64,000 nucleotides of DNA from Pseudomonas sp. MM223 (GCA_947090765.1 OX352322.1:1321501-1385500), one strand, 5' to 3'. Counted from the first letter of the stretch, positions 42,907 through 52,242 are shown. Notes: generated by a model not told the origin, from the sequence alone. A program made the numbers and translations.

Positions 42907-43344
42907 GTGCGCCGTCAGCGGGGCTTCAGCCTGATCGAGTTGCTGGTGGTATTGGCCATCGCCGGCCTGATGACGGGCCTGGCAGTGGCCGGGCTTGGTA
43001 GCGGCCAGGCCCGTGTCGATCAAGCCCTGCAACGCCTGGCCAGCGAAACCCGGGCCCAGGCGGCGTTGGCCCGGCATGCCGGGCAACTGCGTGGGCTGCG
43101 CTGGAATGGGCAGCGCCCGGAGTTTGTGCGGCGCGAGGGGAATGCCTGGGTGGCCGAAGCGAACGGGCTTGGCGACTGGCCCAAGGGCCTGCACCCGGAC
43201 TGGCCCGCCAGCCCGCAGCCCCATTTGCTGTTTACCCCGCATGGCTGGGCACAGCCGGGCAGCGTGCGCTGGCGCTGGGCCGATGGCAGCCAGCAGTGGG
43301 CATGGGGCCGCGATGGCCGCTTGCAGGTGGCGGTTGCGCCATGA
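42907..43344 (+). CDS. gspH: T2SS minor pseudopilin GspH (XcpU)
   Basis: The protein has 145 residues from GTG 42907. The prepilin site follows Gly6 with Phe+1 and Glu+5 (RG then FSLIELLVV). The C-terminal domain is Trp-rich with strands typical of GspH. It overlaps gspI by 4 bases (ATGA). Confidence 0.87.
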   Translation: MRRQRGFSLIELLVVLAIAGLMTGLAVAGLGSGQARVDQALQRLASETRAQAALARHAGQLRGLRWNGQRPEFVRREGNAWVAEANGLGDWPKGLHPDWPASPQPHLLFTPHGWAQPGSVRWRWADGSQQWAWGRDGRLQVAVAP

Positions 43345-43708
43345 AGCAACGTCAGCATGGCTTCACCTTGCTGGAGGTGACCGTGGCCCTGGCGATTGCC
43401 GCCGTGCTGGCGGTGATCACCAGCCAGGTTCTGCGTCAGCGCCTGGCCGTGCAAGACAACCTGCAACAACACCGGCTTGGCTTGCTGTGTGCGCGTGAAC
43501 TGCAAACACGCTTCGCCGTCGAGCAGTTCTGGCCTTATGCCAATCAGGTGAAGGGTGAACTGAGCCAGGGGGGCAGCCGTGCCATTGGCAACTGCAACTG
43601 CGCCGTACCGGCGTGCGAGACCTGCGCCGCGGCGAACTGCAACTGTACGCCGACCGCGACCAGCGTTTGCCACTGGGCCAGTACACCGTGTTTCTGGAGC
43701 GCCCATGA
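43341..43708 (+). CDS. gspI: T2SS minor pseudopilin GspI (XcpV) (one-base frameshift as read)
   Basis: Starts at ATG 43341, overlapping the gspH stop. The prepilin site follows Gly7 (HG then FTLLEVTVALA). The frame breaks in the G-run 43568-43573 (six G). With a seventh G the protein continues QPCHWQLQLRR...YTVFLERP and stops at 43706-43708, giving 122 residues, normal for GspI. The repaired stop overlaps an ATG at 43705 (ATGA), as at other junctions of this operon. This indel is in a homopolymer, not at an AGCT site. Confidence 0.82.
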
Positions 43709-43735
43709 AAAGCTCGCCAACCCTCCTCGGACCCG

Positions 43736-43827
43736 GTAGGAGCAGCCTTGTGCTGCGAAGAGGCCAGTGTGGCCAAAGTAGATCTGCCAGTCATTCCGGC
43801 CTCTTCGCAGCACAAGGCTGCTCCTAC
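43736..43827. repeat. REP pair between gspI and gspJ
   Basis: Inverted copies of the GTAGGAGCAGCCTTGTGCTG family, as at 14263-14354. It lies inside the gsp operon, between the end of gspI and the prepilin leader of gspJ. It is open in the gspJ frame, so read from ATG 43705 it would encode part of an N-terminal extension. Confidence 0.9.
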
Positions 43828-43866
43828 AAGGGTTCTATGAAGGCATTGAAACCCGAGAATCAATCC

Positions 43867-44457
43867 ATGAGGCGCCGTCAGGCGGGGCTGACCCTGATCG
43901 AACTGATGGTCGCCCTGGCCCTGACGGTCCTGCTCGGCATCATGCTCGCCGCCTTGGTCAATGGCTGGATGAAAGTGCGCGAACGCCTGCAAGTGACCAC
44001 CCAGGAAACCTCGGTGCTGGACTTCTGCCTGGCCCTTGAGCGGCGTTTCGACAGCCCGGTGCTACGCCGCGTCTACGACCAGCGCCTGCCCCTGGCCAGC
44101 CGCTGGCTGGACTGGCAACCGGCAAGCAACCAATTGCAGTGGGTGGCTACCACCGGCCTGCCGGAAGCAGAGGGCGGCTCGCGCCTGCAACGCCAGCGCC
44201 TGCGCTTCGAGGCCCATGAGCAGCGCCTGCTGCTGGAAAGCTCGGCCGACCTGTACGCCGCCGCGGCGCCGCGTTGGGTGCAGCGTGAGCGGCTCGACCG
44301 GGTCGGCGCGATGAATGTTCTTTATTACCAGGGTGGCCGTTGGCTGGCCTGGCCTTCCGACCAACCTGCGCACCCTGGCCGTGGCGTGCGCCTGGAACTG
44401 CAGCGCGATGGAGCACCGTATGTTTGCACCTTCGCCCTCCCGTGGGGGCGCTCATGA
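43867..44457 (+). CDS. gspJ: T2SS minor pseudopilin GspJ (XcpW)
   Basis: From ATG 43867 the protein has 196 residues with a proper prepilin leader: RRRQAG, then Leu+1 and Glu+5 (LTLIELMVALAL). In-frame ATGs at 43837 (aaggg 5 bases upstream, adds 10 residues) and 43705 (adds 54, partly REP-encoded) are possible; the shortest matches a normal leader best. The C-terminal part is the GspJ beta domain. It overlaps gspL by 4 bases (ATGA). Confidence 0.85.
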   Translation: MRRRQAGLTLIELMVALALTVLLGIMLAALVNGWMKVRERLQVTTQETSVLDFCLALERRFDSPVLRRVYDQRLPLASRWLDWQPASNQLQWVATTGLPEAEGGSRLQRQRLRFEAHEQRLLLESSADLYAAAAPRWVQRERLDRVGAMNVLYYQGGRWLAWPSDQPAHPGRGVRLELQRDGAPYVCTFALPWGRS

Positions 44458-45530
44458 GATTTGAATGGCGAAAGCGTGCACCTGCTCAACCGTGGTTGTT
44501 GTTGCGCCCGGGTGTTGTCTGGCACTGGGCGCTGGCAGAGGGTGGCATCGTGCAAAGCCAGGGGCAGGGTGAACCACCGGCAAACCTGCAAGCCCGGGTT
44601 GCCCTTGTTCTGCCTGCCGAGGCCTGTAGCCTGTTCCACGTGCCCGCCCCACCCGGGCTCAAGCGTGAGGAGTGGCCGTTGTTGCTCGAAGACCGCTTGC
44701 TGCAACCGCCGGACGAGGTCACCTGCGCCTGCCTGGCGCGTCAGCCGGGGCACCTCCGCTTGCTGGTGGTGGCGCGTCAGCAACTGGACGACTGGCGCGG
44801 GCAGTGTGCTGCATGGGGCTGGCAGGTGGAACGTTGCTGGGCGGAGTTGCAGTTGCTGCCTGGGCCTGAGGTAGGCACCGCCTGGCATTGGCAGCGTACC
44901 CCCGACATGTCCTTGTACAAAGGCATGGCCGAAGATGAACAGGAGCATTGGCTGGCATGGCCGCAAGCGCTGGGTGAGGCGCCGCAGCAACCCTGGGCAC
45001 GCCTGCAAAACGTGCCGCTGAGTGGCGACTGGCCAAGCACGCTGGCGCCGCTCGACGCGATGCCAGGCCTGTTCGAGCGTGCTCGCCAGGCGCCTTCGTT
45101 ACCCATCGTTTCACGCCCACAGCAACGACTGCTGGCAGCCTGTCTGGTATTGGCGGCGCTCTGGGGCAGCCTGTGGTTGGGCCAGCAATGGCGCCAGGCG
45201 CAACTCTGGCGCACCCAGGTCATAGCCGTGACGGGCGAGCAGGCCAGCCCACGCCACGCCGCGCAGGCCCTCAGGCGCCTGCGCGAAAACGAGCTTCAAC
45301 AGCAAGTACGCACCCGCCAGCTCGAAGACCTGCAAGCAGCCTTGCAAGCCTGGCTGCTTGATCACCCCGGTTGGCGCCTGCAAGCGGTGCGCTTCGATGG
45401 CCAGCGCTGGCACCTGCGGCTAGAGGGCGACGGTGCTACGCCACCCTGGCAAGACATGGCCAACGCTGCCGGTGCTGCCGTACAGGTCCAAGGTAGCGAA
45501 GTGGTCTTCGACCTGGGAGCCGCGGCATGA
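44454..45530 (+). CDS. gspL: T2SS inner-membrane protein GspL (XcpY)
   Basis: Recruits GspE to the membrane. The protein has 358 residues: an N-terminal cytoplasmic actin-like domain (MRFEWRKR..., VALVLPAEACSLFHVPAPP), one membrane helix near 225-245 (LLAACLVLAALWGSLWLG) and a periplasmic ferredoxin-like domain. It diverges from classic XcpY, and the identification rests on both layout and order. It overlaps gspJ and gspM by 4 bases each. Confidence 0.82.
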   Translation: MRFEWRKRAPAQPWLLLRPGVVWHWALAEGGIVQSQGQGEPPANLQARVALVLPAEACSLFHVPAPPGLKREEWPLLLEDRLLQPPDEVTCACLARQPGHLRLLVVARQQLDDWRGQCAAWGWQVERCWAELQLLPGPEVGTAWHWQRTPDMSLYKGMAEDEQEHWLAWPQALGEAPQQPWARLQNVPLSGDWPSTLAPLDAMPGLFERARQAPSLPIVSRPQQRLLAACLVLAALWGSLWLGQQWRQAQLWRTQVIAVTGEQASPRHAAQALRRLRENELQQQVRTRQLEDLQAALQAWLLDHPGWRLQAVRFDGQRWHLRLEGDGATPPWQDMANAAGAAVQVQGSEVVFDLGAAA

Positions 45531-45913
45531 ACCGGGACTGGGTGCAGCGTCATCGGCTGAAGTTCGCCTGGTTGCTGGTTGCTTTGTTGCTGGCCGTTCT
45601 GGCCCTGCGCGAGGGCTTGGCGCAATGGCGTGAACTCAGCCAGTGGCGGGGGCTGGCAGAACAAGCTGCAAGCCTGCATGGCGGCCCGGGCTTGAGCCTG
45701 GAGCGCCTGAAACAGTCGGCCGAGGCACGGCAGGTCGTACTGGCCGAGGTCGATGCGCAAGGCAAGGCCTGGCAGCTGCGCGGCCAGGTGGCCGATGCGC
45801 GGGTGCTGCAAGGTTGGTTGCAGTCGTTGCAGGCAGAGGGCACAACCCCGCTGCAATGGGGGCTGGAACAGGATGGCAAGGCGTTGCGCTTCGATCTGGT
45901 GGTGCAGCCATGA
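45527..45913 (+). CDS. gspM: T2SS inner-membrane protein GspM (XcpZ)
   Basis: The protein has 128 residues: a short cytoplasmic start, one membrane helix (FAWLLVALLLAVLALREG, about 10-27), then a coiled-coil/ferredoxin-like periplasmic domain. It is the partner of GspL in the platform. Size, topology and position between gspL and gspN support the call. It overlaps both neighbours by ATGA. Confidence 0.82.
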   Translation: MNRDWVQRHRLKFAWLLVALLLAVLALREGLAQWRELSQWRGLAEQAASLHGGPGLSLERLKQSAEARQVVLAEVDAQGKAWQLRGQVADARVLQGWLQSLQAEGTTPLQWGLEQDGKALRFDLVVQP

Positions 45914-46570
45914 GCCGTAAAGGTGTGGCGTGGATGCTGCTGGTTTTCGGCCTGACCGTGCTGGTGGAGTTCCCAGCCGCCTGGCTAGCGCGTGGGGCAG
46001 GCCTGCCGGTGCGCGATGCCAGTGGCAGCCTGTGGCAGGGCCAGGCGCAACAGCTTGGGCCGGTGGGGCCTCTGCACTGGTCGGTGCAGCCATGGCGTTT
46101 GCAGGCGACTGCGCATGTGGGGTTCCAAGGGCAGGCCTGGCAGTTGCGTGCCGAGGGCTGGCCGTGGCGTTGGCGGCTGGAAGCAACAGCAATGGGCGCG
46201 CAGGCGACGGTGGCCACGAACTACCGCCTGGCCGGGGTGTGGCAGGGTGCAGTACGCATGCAGGGGGCAGGGCGCCAATGCCTGGGCAGCGAAGGCCGTG
46301 TAACGGTGAGCGACCTGGCACTGAGCGAGCCGTGGTCGCTGGGCCTGGGGCAGGGCTGGCTGGCAGTGGACTGCCGCAGTGGCTGGCGCCTGCGAGGCCA
46401 ACTGGCGCAGCAGGGGCAGCATCAGTTGGCCGTGGCGGCTGACCTGCCAGGGCGGCGGGCCGAGGTGGTGTTCGAGCCTGCAACCGGAGGCGGCGTTGGT
46501 GCCCTTGCTGCGCGGCGCGCAGTGGCTGGCTCCGCAGGCGTTGGCAGGGCAGCACGCCTTGCAGTGGTAG
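45910..46570 (+). CDS. gspN: T2SS protein GspN (one-base frameshift as read)
   Basis: The protein starts at ATG 45910 (MSRKGVAWMLLVFGLTVLVEFPAAWL: membrane anchor at about 7-25; written in two parts here: MSRKGVAWML and LVFGLTVLVEFPA). It has the GspN look, with G-L-P-V-R-D-A-S-G-S-L-W-Q-G. Near 46477 the sequence reads GAGCCTGCAA where GAGCTGCAA keeps the frame. Removing one C lets the protein continue LQPEAALVPLLRGAQWLAPQ and stop at 46570 with 219 residues. As written, the shifted frame runs on to 46638. Last gene of the gsp operon. Confidence 0.78.
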
Positions 46571-46834
46571 AGCCAGCACCTGGCGGGCAGCGCTCGATTT
46601 CGCACGCGCTACAAGGCTCAGTGCAGTGTGAAATGTAAGTAACGTCCTACGGCCTGGGCACTGTTACTACTCACATGGTTCATTTAAAAAAAATCCCACT
46701 CTGCTTAGTCTTCGAGCAGCCCTCACTTTGACCCTGCATGCGGGGGCGAGGCGGGGCAACCCGAGGATCGCAGAGCCCTGCCGTTGTGGCCCGCCATTGC
46801 TGGCATTCATACATACGCGTGGGAAGAACAGGCA
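46571..46834 (+). other. Junction between T2SS operon and T6SS cassette
   Basis: This 264-base stretch holds no gene that I can support. It is more AT-rich than the flanks, with an A8 run at 46686-46693 and no clear terminator. It marks the left edge of the vgrG cassette and probably holds its promoter. Confidence 0.5.
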
Positions 46835-49200
46835 ATGTACAGGCAATCGGACTTAAGCTTCACTTTTCAGCCCCTTGCCAGCAAGGTCGGGTTCGAGGTG
46901 GTCTCCTTCACCCTCGACGAAGCTGTCAGCCAACCCTTCCAGTTGAACCTGGAATTGGTCAGCTATGAAGACAACGTCGATTTCGGCCATGTCCTCGACA
47001 AGCCTGCACTCTTTACCCTCTGGGCGGGTACGCGCCCGCTGCGGTATGTGCATGGGGTAGTCAGTACCTTCACCCAAGGTGAAACGGGGTTTTGCCGCAC
47101 GCGCTACCGAGCCGTGGTCGAACCACTGCTGGCGCGCGCCAACCTGCGCTCGAACTGGCGCATTTTCCAGCAGAAAACGGTCGTGCAAATTCTGGAAACC
47201 ATGCTCAAGCGCCAAGGCATCAATTGGTACGCGTTCAAGAGCATCGACACCCATCAGCCACGCGAGTTTTGCGTGCAGGCGGGTGAAACCGACCTGGCGT
47301 TCATCGCTCGTCTCGCTGCCGAAGAAGGCTTCGTCTACCACTTCGAGCACACCCCGAAGCAGCACAAGCTCATCTTTACCGACAGGCTGCTTTCGCTGGG
47401 CCAGATCAGCCGTGGGGCCATCAAGGCCAATGACGACGAGGATGAGGGGTACTTCGACGACGATGACCCTGGCCCCGACACCGTGCTTTACCACGCCAAC
47501 AGCGGGGGCGACCAGGCTAGGCCCTGCCTGCGCCAGTTGCATTACAGCGAACAGGTGCGTACTGCCCGGCAGGTACAACGGGACTACACCTTTACCCACC
47601 CGGGCTACCGGCTGGAGCAGCGAGAAGCTGCCAGTGGCGTGGTGCACCATGCAATGGATTATGAGCGCTTCGATTACCCCGGGCGTTACAAGCGTGAGGC
47701 CGTCGGCAAACCCTTCACTGCCACTCGCCTCACGAGCATGCGGCACGATGCGAACATCGCCAATGTGCAAGGCGACGATGTACGCCTGCAGCCAGGGCTG
47801 AGTTTCACGCTCACTGGCCACCCCCGTGACGATTTCAACGTGCACTGGCGTACCGCCAGTGTGCGTCACGAAGGTGCTCGCTCACCAGCCTGCAAGAAGA
47901 GGCTGTGGGCGCTTTGCAAGGCACCCGCTATACGTTGCACGCCGTGCTGGTGCCGGGTAGGGGCGAATGGCGGCCGGCCCCGCCGGAGAAACCACACGTT
48001 GACGGCCCACACATGGCCACAGTGGTCGGGCCACACGGGGAGGAGATCTACTGCGACAAGTGGGGCCGGGTGAAGGTCAGCTTCCCTTGGGACCGCGAAA
48101 GCCGGGACAACGAATTCAGTTCCTGCTGGGTACGGGTATCCCAAGGCTGGGCGGGTGGTAGCTGGGGCTCGATGGCCATCCCGCGCATTGGCCAGGATGT
48201 GATCATCCATTACGTCAATGGTGACCCGGACCAGCCGATGATCACCGGGCGCACCTACTGTGGTAACCAATTGCCGCCGTACGACTTGCCTGACCACAAG
48301 ACCCGCATGACCATCAAGAGCCAGACCCATAAGGGAGATGGCTTCAATGAGCTGCGTTTCGAGGACGAACTGGGCAAGCAAGAGGTTTTCATTCACGCCG
48401 AAAAAGACCAGAACAACGTGGTCAAGCACGATGAGACTACCCACGTCGGGCATGACCGTTGCGAATGGGTGGGGAACAACGAGCGCGTTGAAGTCGGGCA
48501 TGACCGTTCAAAGCAGGTAAAGAATGACGAGTACACGGTGGTTGGGCGCGACCAGAAAATTGAAGTTTCCCAGGACCGTTTTCAGGTAACCGGGCGTAAT
48601 CAGGAAACGGTTACCGGGCAGCATTCAAGTAGTCACGTAGGCGGTGATCGTCATGAAAAGACGGTTGGGCACCATGTGTGTTCGACGGATGGTAATTCCA
48701 GCCATGAGGTAGCAGGGCGCTATAAGTTGTCGGTTGAGGAGTCTATCGAGTCTCGCTCAACGGAAATAACGGTACGTGCAGGGCAGCGGCTGTCGTTGGT
48801 GGGCCCAACAGGGCGGATCCTGATTGATGAAGATGGCGTAACGATAGAAGCAACTGCAATCAACCTGAAAGGTAAGGTCACTGCGCAAGCGCAGTCCACG
48901 GGTAATGCCCATTGGGTAGGAGAGGGTGTAACGCCGGCCGGGCCACTTCAGGAATTTTTTCGGCTTGTTAGTCCCGATACCGGGCAACCTATGGTTGGTC
49001 ACCCCTATGAGGTCAAACGGGCCAACGGGAAAATATTTCGTGCGCTCACGGATGATGCAGGAAGAACCCTGATGGTTAACTCCAGCTTCAATGAAGTGTT
49101 CGAGGTTTCTCCGTTGAGCCAGGTGTCGACGGCAATAAAGATACAGGCCAGTTATTGGGATGATGATGTAGAGGGCATGGAAATCGATTTCAAACGCTGA
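46835..49200 (+). CDS. vgrG: Type VI secretion spike protein VgrG (one-base frameshift as read)
   Basis: Trimeric spike tip of the T6SS. Start is ATG 46835 (MYRQSDLSFTFQPL). Gp27-like barrel domains come first (VGFEVVSFTLDEAVSQPF), then the gp5 OB-fold (GPHGEEIYCDKWGRVKVSFPW, with W.RV..SQ.WAG..WG) and the gp5 beta-helix/DUF2345-type repeats (VGHDR, VGRDQ, VTGRNQ at about 535-610). A C-terminal extension after about residue 700 looks like a transthyretin-like module (GQPMVGHPYEV, RTLMVNSSFNEVFEV). The frame breaks at 47879/47880: CTCGCTCACC where CTCAGCTCACC keeps it. Repair gives 788 residues. No other T6SS core genes are in the window, so this is an orphan VgrG cassette. Confidence 0.88.
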
Positions 49201-49218
49201 ACCAAGGTGAATGTCGAT

Positions 49219-50529
49219 ATGGAAAGCCTGAGTGAGAGAAAGATGGCGGGCCGTCCTAAAAACGGCCGCGCATTGACCACTGCAAAGCCCACTGCTGCCG
49301 GTGTGGTGGTCCCCGTCACCGATCCACCAGACCTGTGGTACCTCTGTGAAAAGGCCAGCTATGCACGGCGGTTTCCCTATATTCGTAGCGATGGCGAACG
49401 TGCCATGTATCAGCGGCGAGTTTCAACCTGGGTGCGGTTGGATAATGAGAGTTTTTCCTACCGTTTTCCCTATTGCGGGGAAGTCGGATTCAATATGAGT
49501 CACAGGCCGCCAAGCCCGGTCATGAGCAAGGCTGAACCTTTCCGGCCAAGTACATTTCCACTTTCAAAATACAGGTTGATGAAAAACCGGCTTCTGGATG
49601 GTGTGTCGGCCTTGTTGGTGGAAGTTGATTTGCTTGACAAGGTGGAGTTGGAAAATGCCCTGTCATGGGCCATGGAGGAGAATGGCAAACAAGTAGAAAT
49701 TGACCCGCGAATTGTAAAAATCCTGAAGGGTGGCAGGGTCAAGGGGCTGTTGCGAATTCCCGATGTACTGCGTTTGAAGGTTTATGACAATCCCGGTGAG
49801 GCGCAGTACAGCCAGGCGAACTTAAAGTCTGTGATTGAAATGAAATTTCCGGGTGATGTGTTATCCCCGGCTCAGCAGGAGGCTTACGAGATCATTGCTG
49901 GGCCCGCTGGCCTACGCGTGCTGTATACCGAAACCTGTGACTGTGCAGAACGGGAGCAGTGGCGTGAGTGGGTAAAAGGCAGCGAGAAGGACCCGGTGTA
50001 CAAGCCTGTACAGCAAGTGACCCGCCTGGCTTCTCGCATGAGCATCGAAAAAAACAAACTGCTGGTTGGGCGCATTGATGGCGAGCATGAAAAAGCGCGT
50101 CGGCTTCTGGGTGGGCAGTTACCGCACGTTGAAGGTCCGCAGTGGCAGGCTGCACCCGACCCCAGGTTGATTGAAGCACAGAACCGCCGAGCGATTGCTG
50201 GCCTTGAAATGGTTTTATCCGCCCCATTTGTGGCAGCCGCGGCAGGCGCTGCTGGCACAGTTGTGGTGCCAGCCAGAGTCGTGGCGACAGGAGCAGTTGT
50301 TGCGAAAAGTGCAGGTCAAAGCGTTCCCTATCGCGCCGTTATAGAAGCCGTTGCGAGAAAGGTTTTACCGGCTTCTGCAGCTGTGTCTGCGCCTGCTTTC
50401 GCCGATACCCCTGATGAGGTTACGCAGCAGCAGAAGTACCGTGCGATTGACTGGAATGAGTATCAGATGCCCACCTCGGCACAGCATTACGTCATCTGGG
50501 AAAATGCTTCGGTGAATACGAATGAATGA
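49219..50529 (+). CDS. Putative T6SS nuclease effector, VRR-NUC / PD-(D/E)XK-like
   Basis: The protein has 436 residues from ATG 49219 (aaggtg 9 bases upstream), 18 bases after vgrG. A GTG at 49207 would add 4 residues. The middle has a PD-(D/E)XK layout: R-I-P-D-V-L, then 20-odd residues later V-I-E-M-K-F-P-G-D-x-L-S-x-x-Q-x-x-A-Y-x-x-I-A-G, which is the VRR-NUC arrangement. N-terminal part: a Cys/aromatic-rich region. After the nuclease region lies an Ala/Val-rich hydrophobic stretch (about 335-370) that could insert in a membrane. No PAAR or adaptor is present, so it may load directly on the VgrG extension. Its 3' end overlaps the likely immunity gene by 8 bases. Reading it as a DNA-cleaving antibacterial effector is inference. 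Confidence 0.65.
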   Translation: MESLSERKMAGRPKNGRALTTAKPTAAGVVVPVTDPPDLWYLCEKASYARRFPYIRSDGERAMYQRRVSTWVRLDNESFSYRFPYCGEVGFNMSHRPPSPVMSKAEPFRPSTFPLSKYRLMKNRLLDGVSALLVEVDLLDKVELENALSWAMEENGKQVEIDPRIVKILKGGRVKGLLRIPDVLRLKVYDNPGEAQYSQANLKSVIEMKFPGDVLSPAQQEAYEIIAGPAGLRVLYTETCDCAEREQWREWVKGSEKDPVYKPVQQVTRLASRMSIEKNKLLVGRIDGEHEKARRLLGGQLPHVEGPQWQAAPDPRLIEAQNRRAIAGLEMVLSAPFVAAAAGAAGTVVVPARVVATGAVVAKSAGQSVPYRAVIEAVARKVLPASAAVSAPAFADTPDEVTQQQKYRAIDWNEYQMPTSAQHYVIWENASVNTNE

Positions 50530-51628
50530 AGTTGAGTTCAAAAAAACGTTTGCTTCCAATCGTAAGGATTTTGTCTATTACGATGAGCTGGATGGCGAGT
50601 CTGTTGTTATCAATGTAGGGCTGGTGGCATCGTTTCAGATTATCAAATCCTATACGCCCGAAGGGCGGCAGCGCATCGTTGAAGCCGTAAAAATATTTTG
50701 CCGTTACCACGGTGACAAGCTGAAATGGGGATACAGGGGGGCGGAGGACATGCTGGCGCATGACTACGCCCCAGCCAGCGTGAAAGCAACGCTGGCTTAC
50801 TTGGCGGGAGACGGGTTTGCTGAGCCCCTGGCTTTTCGCTGGGCGTCTGCAGAGGGCTATGGCAACGTGCCCGATTACATGATCGACGGCTATTCGCCTG
50901 CGGGTTGGATGGAGGAAGTTCACGGCACCTTCACTACCCTCCGTTTCTATCTGCCTGTCGATGAGATTCTGGAAGGCAGAAAGGAAAACTTTGAAACGTT
51001 GCTGCATGAAATGTGCAGCGCACTTGAACCCCTGCATGCCGCTGCGGGCCTGGGGGTGCAACATACTTATCAGTGGGAGGACTTCCAGCACGTTGAATAT
51101 GAAGTGGCAATGACCTACCAGGGCCTTGATGTCGCACGGCCCAGGGGCAACCCAAGCTGGCGCTCAGGTTATAGCAACCTGAACTGGTACACCTACATCA
51201 ACAGCGCCTGGATCAACAAGCTTGGAACCCAGGATGAGTTACTGTCGAGGTTGAATGACATCAGGGTAGGTGTTCAGTTTTTGCCGCAGGGGACTTTACT
51301 GCGTGCCGGGGACTGGCCAGCACTGTGGAAAGTCGGTGTTGATGAAAAGCCTGAACACTACGTGAGGGTGAACGAACTGATCAAGAGCCTGCGTGTGGAG
51401 GACATAGGCGCGCTGCATTACGGCTCCATTGCGGGAGAAACGCGAATGACGCAACTGATCAGCAACGCCTGGCTCAGAAGGTTTGATTTGCCGCCAGGGA
51501 AAGCACTGCCCACAACACCGCTGCGCTATCGGTACGTTTGCGCAGCCGAACGAGAACACGTGGCCAATGGCAAGCGCATTCTTGACGAATTTCTGGCCAC
51601 TTCAAACGAAAAGCCGCCACGCAGTTAG
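50522..51628 (+). CDS. Putative T6SS immunity protein (DUF3396/TsiT type)
   Basis: The protein has 368 residues from ATG 50522, inside the end of the effector gene. It resembles DUF3396 proteins such as P. aeruginosa TsiT, which neutralises a nuclease effector: LRFYLPVDEI...FETLLHEMCSALEPLHAAAGLG, P-R-G-N-P-S-W, SGYSNLNWYTYINSAWINKLG and a late V-G-V-D-E-K-P-E-H-Y segment. No signal peptide is visible, consistent with protecting the cytoplasm from a DNase. The effector overlap makes a toxin-immunity pair likely. Confidence 0.72.
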   Translation: MNEVEFKKTFASNRKDFVYYDELDGESVVINVGLVASFQIIKSYTPEGRQRIVEAVKIFCRYHGDKLKWGYRGAEDMLAHDYAPASVKATLAYLAGDGFAEPLAFRWASAEGYGNVPDYMIDGYSPAGWMEEVHGTFTTLRFYLPVDEILEGRKENFETLLHEMCSALEPLHAAAGLGVQHTYQWEDFQHVEYEVAMTYQGLDVARPRGNPSWRSGYSNLNWYTYINSAWINKLGTQDELLSRLNDIRVGVQFLPQGTLLRAGDWPALWKVGVDEKPEHYVRVNELIKSLRVEDIGALHYGSIAGETRMTQLISNAWLRRFDLPPGKALPTTPLRYRYVCAAEREHVANGKRILDEFLATSNEKPPRS

Positions 51629-51662
51629 CCTGCGCGGTTGTCTGAACGTGCTGTTACCAGCC

Positions 51663-52217
51663 TCAAGGCCGAATTTCGATCAACGTCCCGTCCCGCACCA
51701 GGTCCCACACTTCCTGCATGTCACGGTTGCGCATGGCGATGCAGCCATCGGTCCAGTCCAGGGTGTGGAAGTACCATTCAGGGTACTCGTCGTTGATCGG
51801 CGTGCCATGGATCATGATCATGCTGCCGGCACTCACCCCTTCGCGGGTGGCACGGGCGGCGTCGCTGATGTTCGGGTAGTTGATGTGCATGGCCAGGTTG
51901 AAGCGGTCGCTTTGCTTACGCCAGTCGAGCCAATACAAACCCTCGGGGGTTTTCTTGTCACCTTCGCGTTCCTTGGCGCCCTTGGGCTGCTTGCCCAGGG
52001 AAATGCGGTAGGTTTTCAGCGGCTCGCCACGGCTGATCAATTGCAGGCGACGCTCGGACTTGATCACCAGCACCTTGTCGATCAGCGGCTGCATCGCCTG
52101 CTGCGAAGGCGACGGCGTTTGCGCTGCCGGCACGGGCTTGCGGATGATGGTCTCGGTGAAGGCCGCCTGGGACACCGAGGTAACGCAAAGGCAGAAAAGG
52201 GCAAGCAACCAGCGCAT
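51663..52217 (-). CDS. L,D-transpeptidase (YkuD family), periplasmic
   Basis: The protein has 184 residues with a signal peptide (MRWLLALFCLCVTSVSQAA). The YkuD domain carries I-H-G-T (MIMIHGTPIND) and the catalytic Cys in HTLDWTDGCIAMRN; it reads T-D-G-C where many members have S-x-G-C. It likely crosslinks peptidoglycan or attaches envelope proteins. It is convergent with the immunity gene and followed on the same strand (upstream) by a NUDIX gene. Confidence 0.9.
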   Translation of the reverse strand: MRWLLALFCLCVTSVSQAAFTETIIRKPVPAAQTPSPSQQAMQPLIDKVLVIKSERRLQLISRGEPLKTYRISLGKQPKGAKEREGDKKTPEGLYWLDWRKQSDRFNLAMHINYPNISDAARATREGVSAGSMIMIHGTPINDEYPEWYFHTLDWTDGCIAMRNRDMQEVWDLVRDGTLIEIRP

Positions 52218-52242
52218 GTAACGGTATCCCTGAAGGCTTCTT

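Noticed and set aside
31157..46570. The Tat plus T2SS plus phosphatase locus as a previously undescribed system
   Set aside because: It corresponds to the known P. putida Xcp/tat-1/UxpB locus. Only the Pho-box layout, the degenerate UxpA and the REP insertion seem worth a second look.
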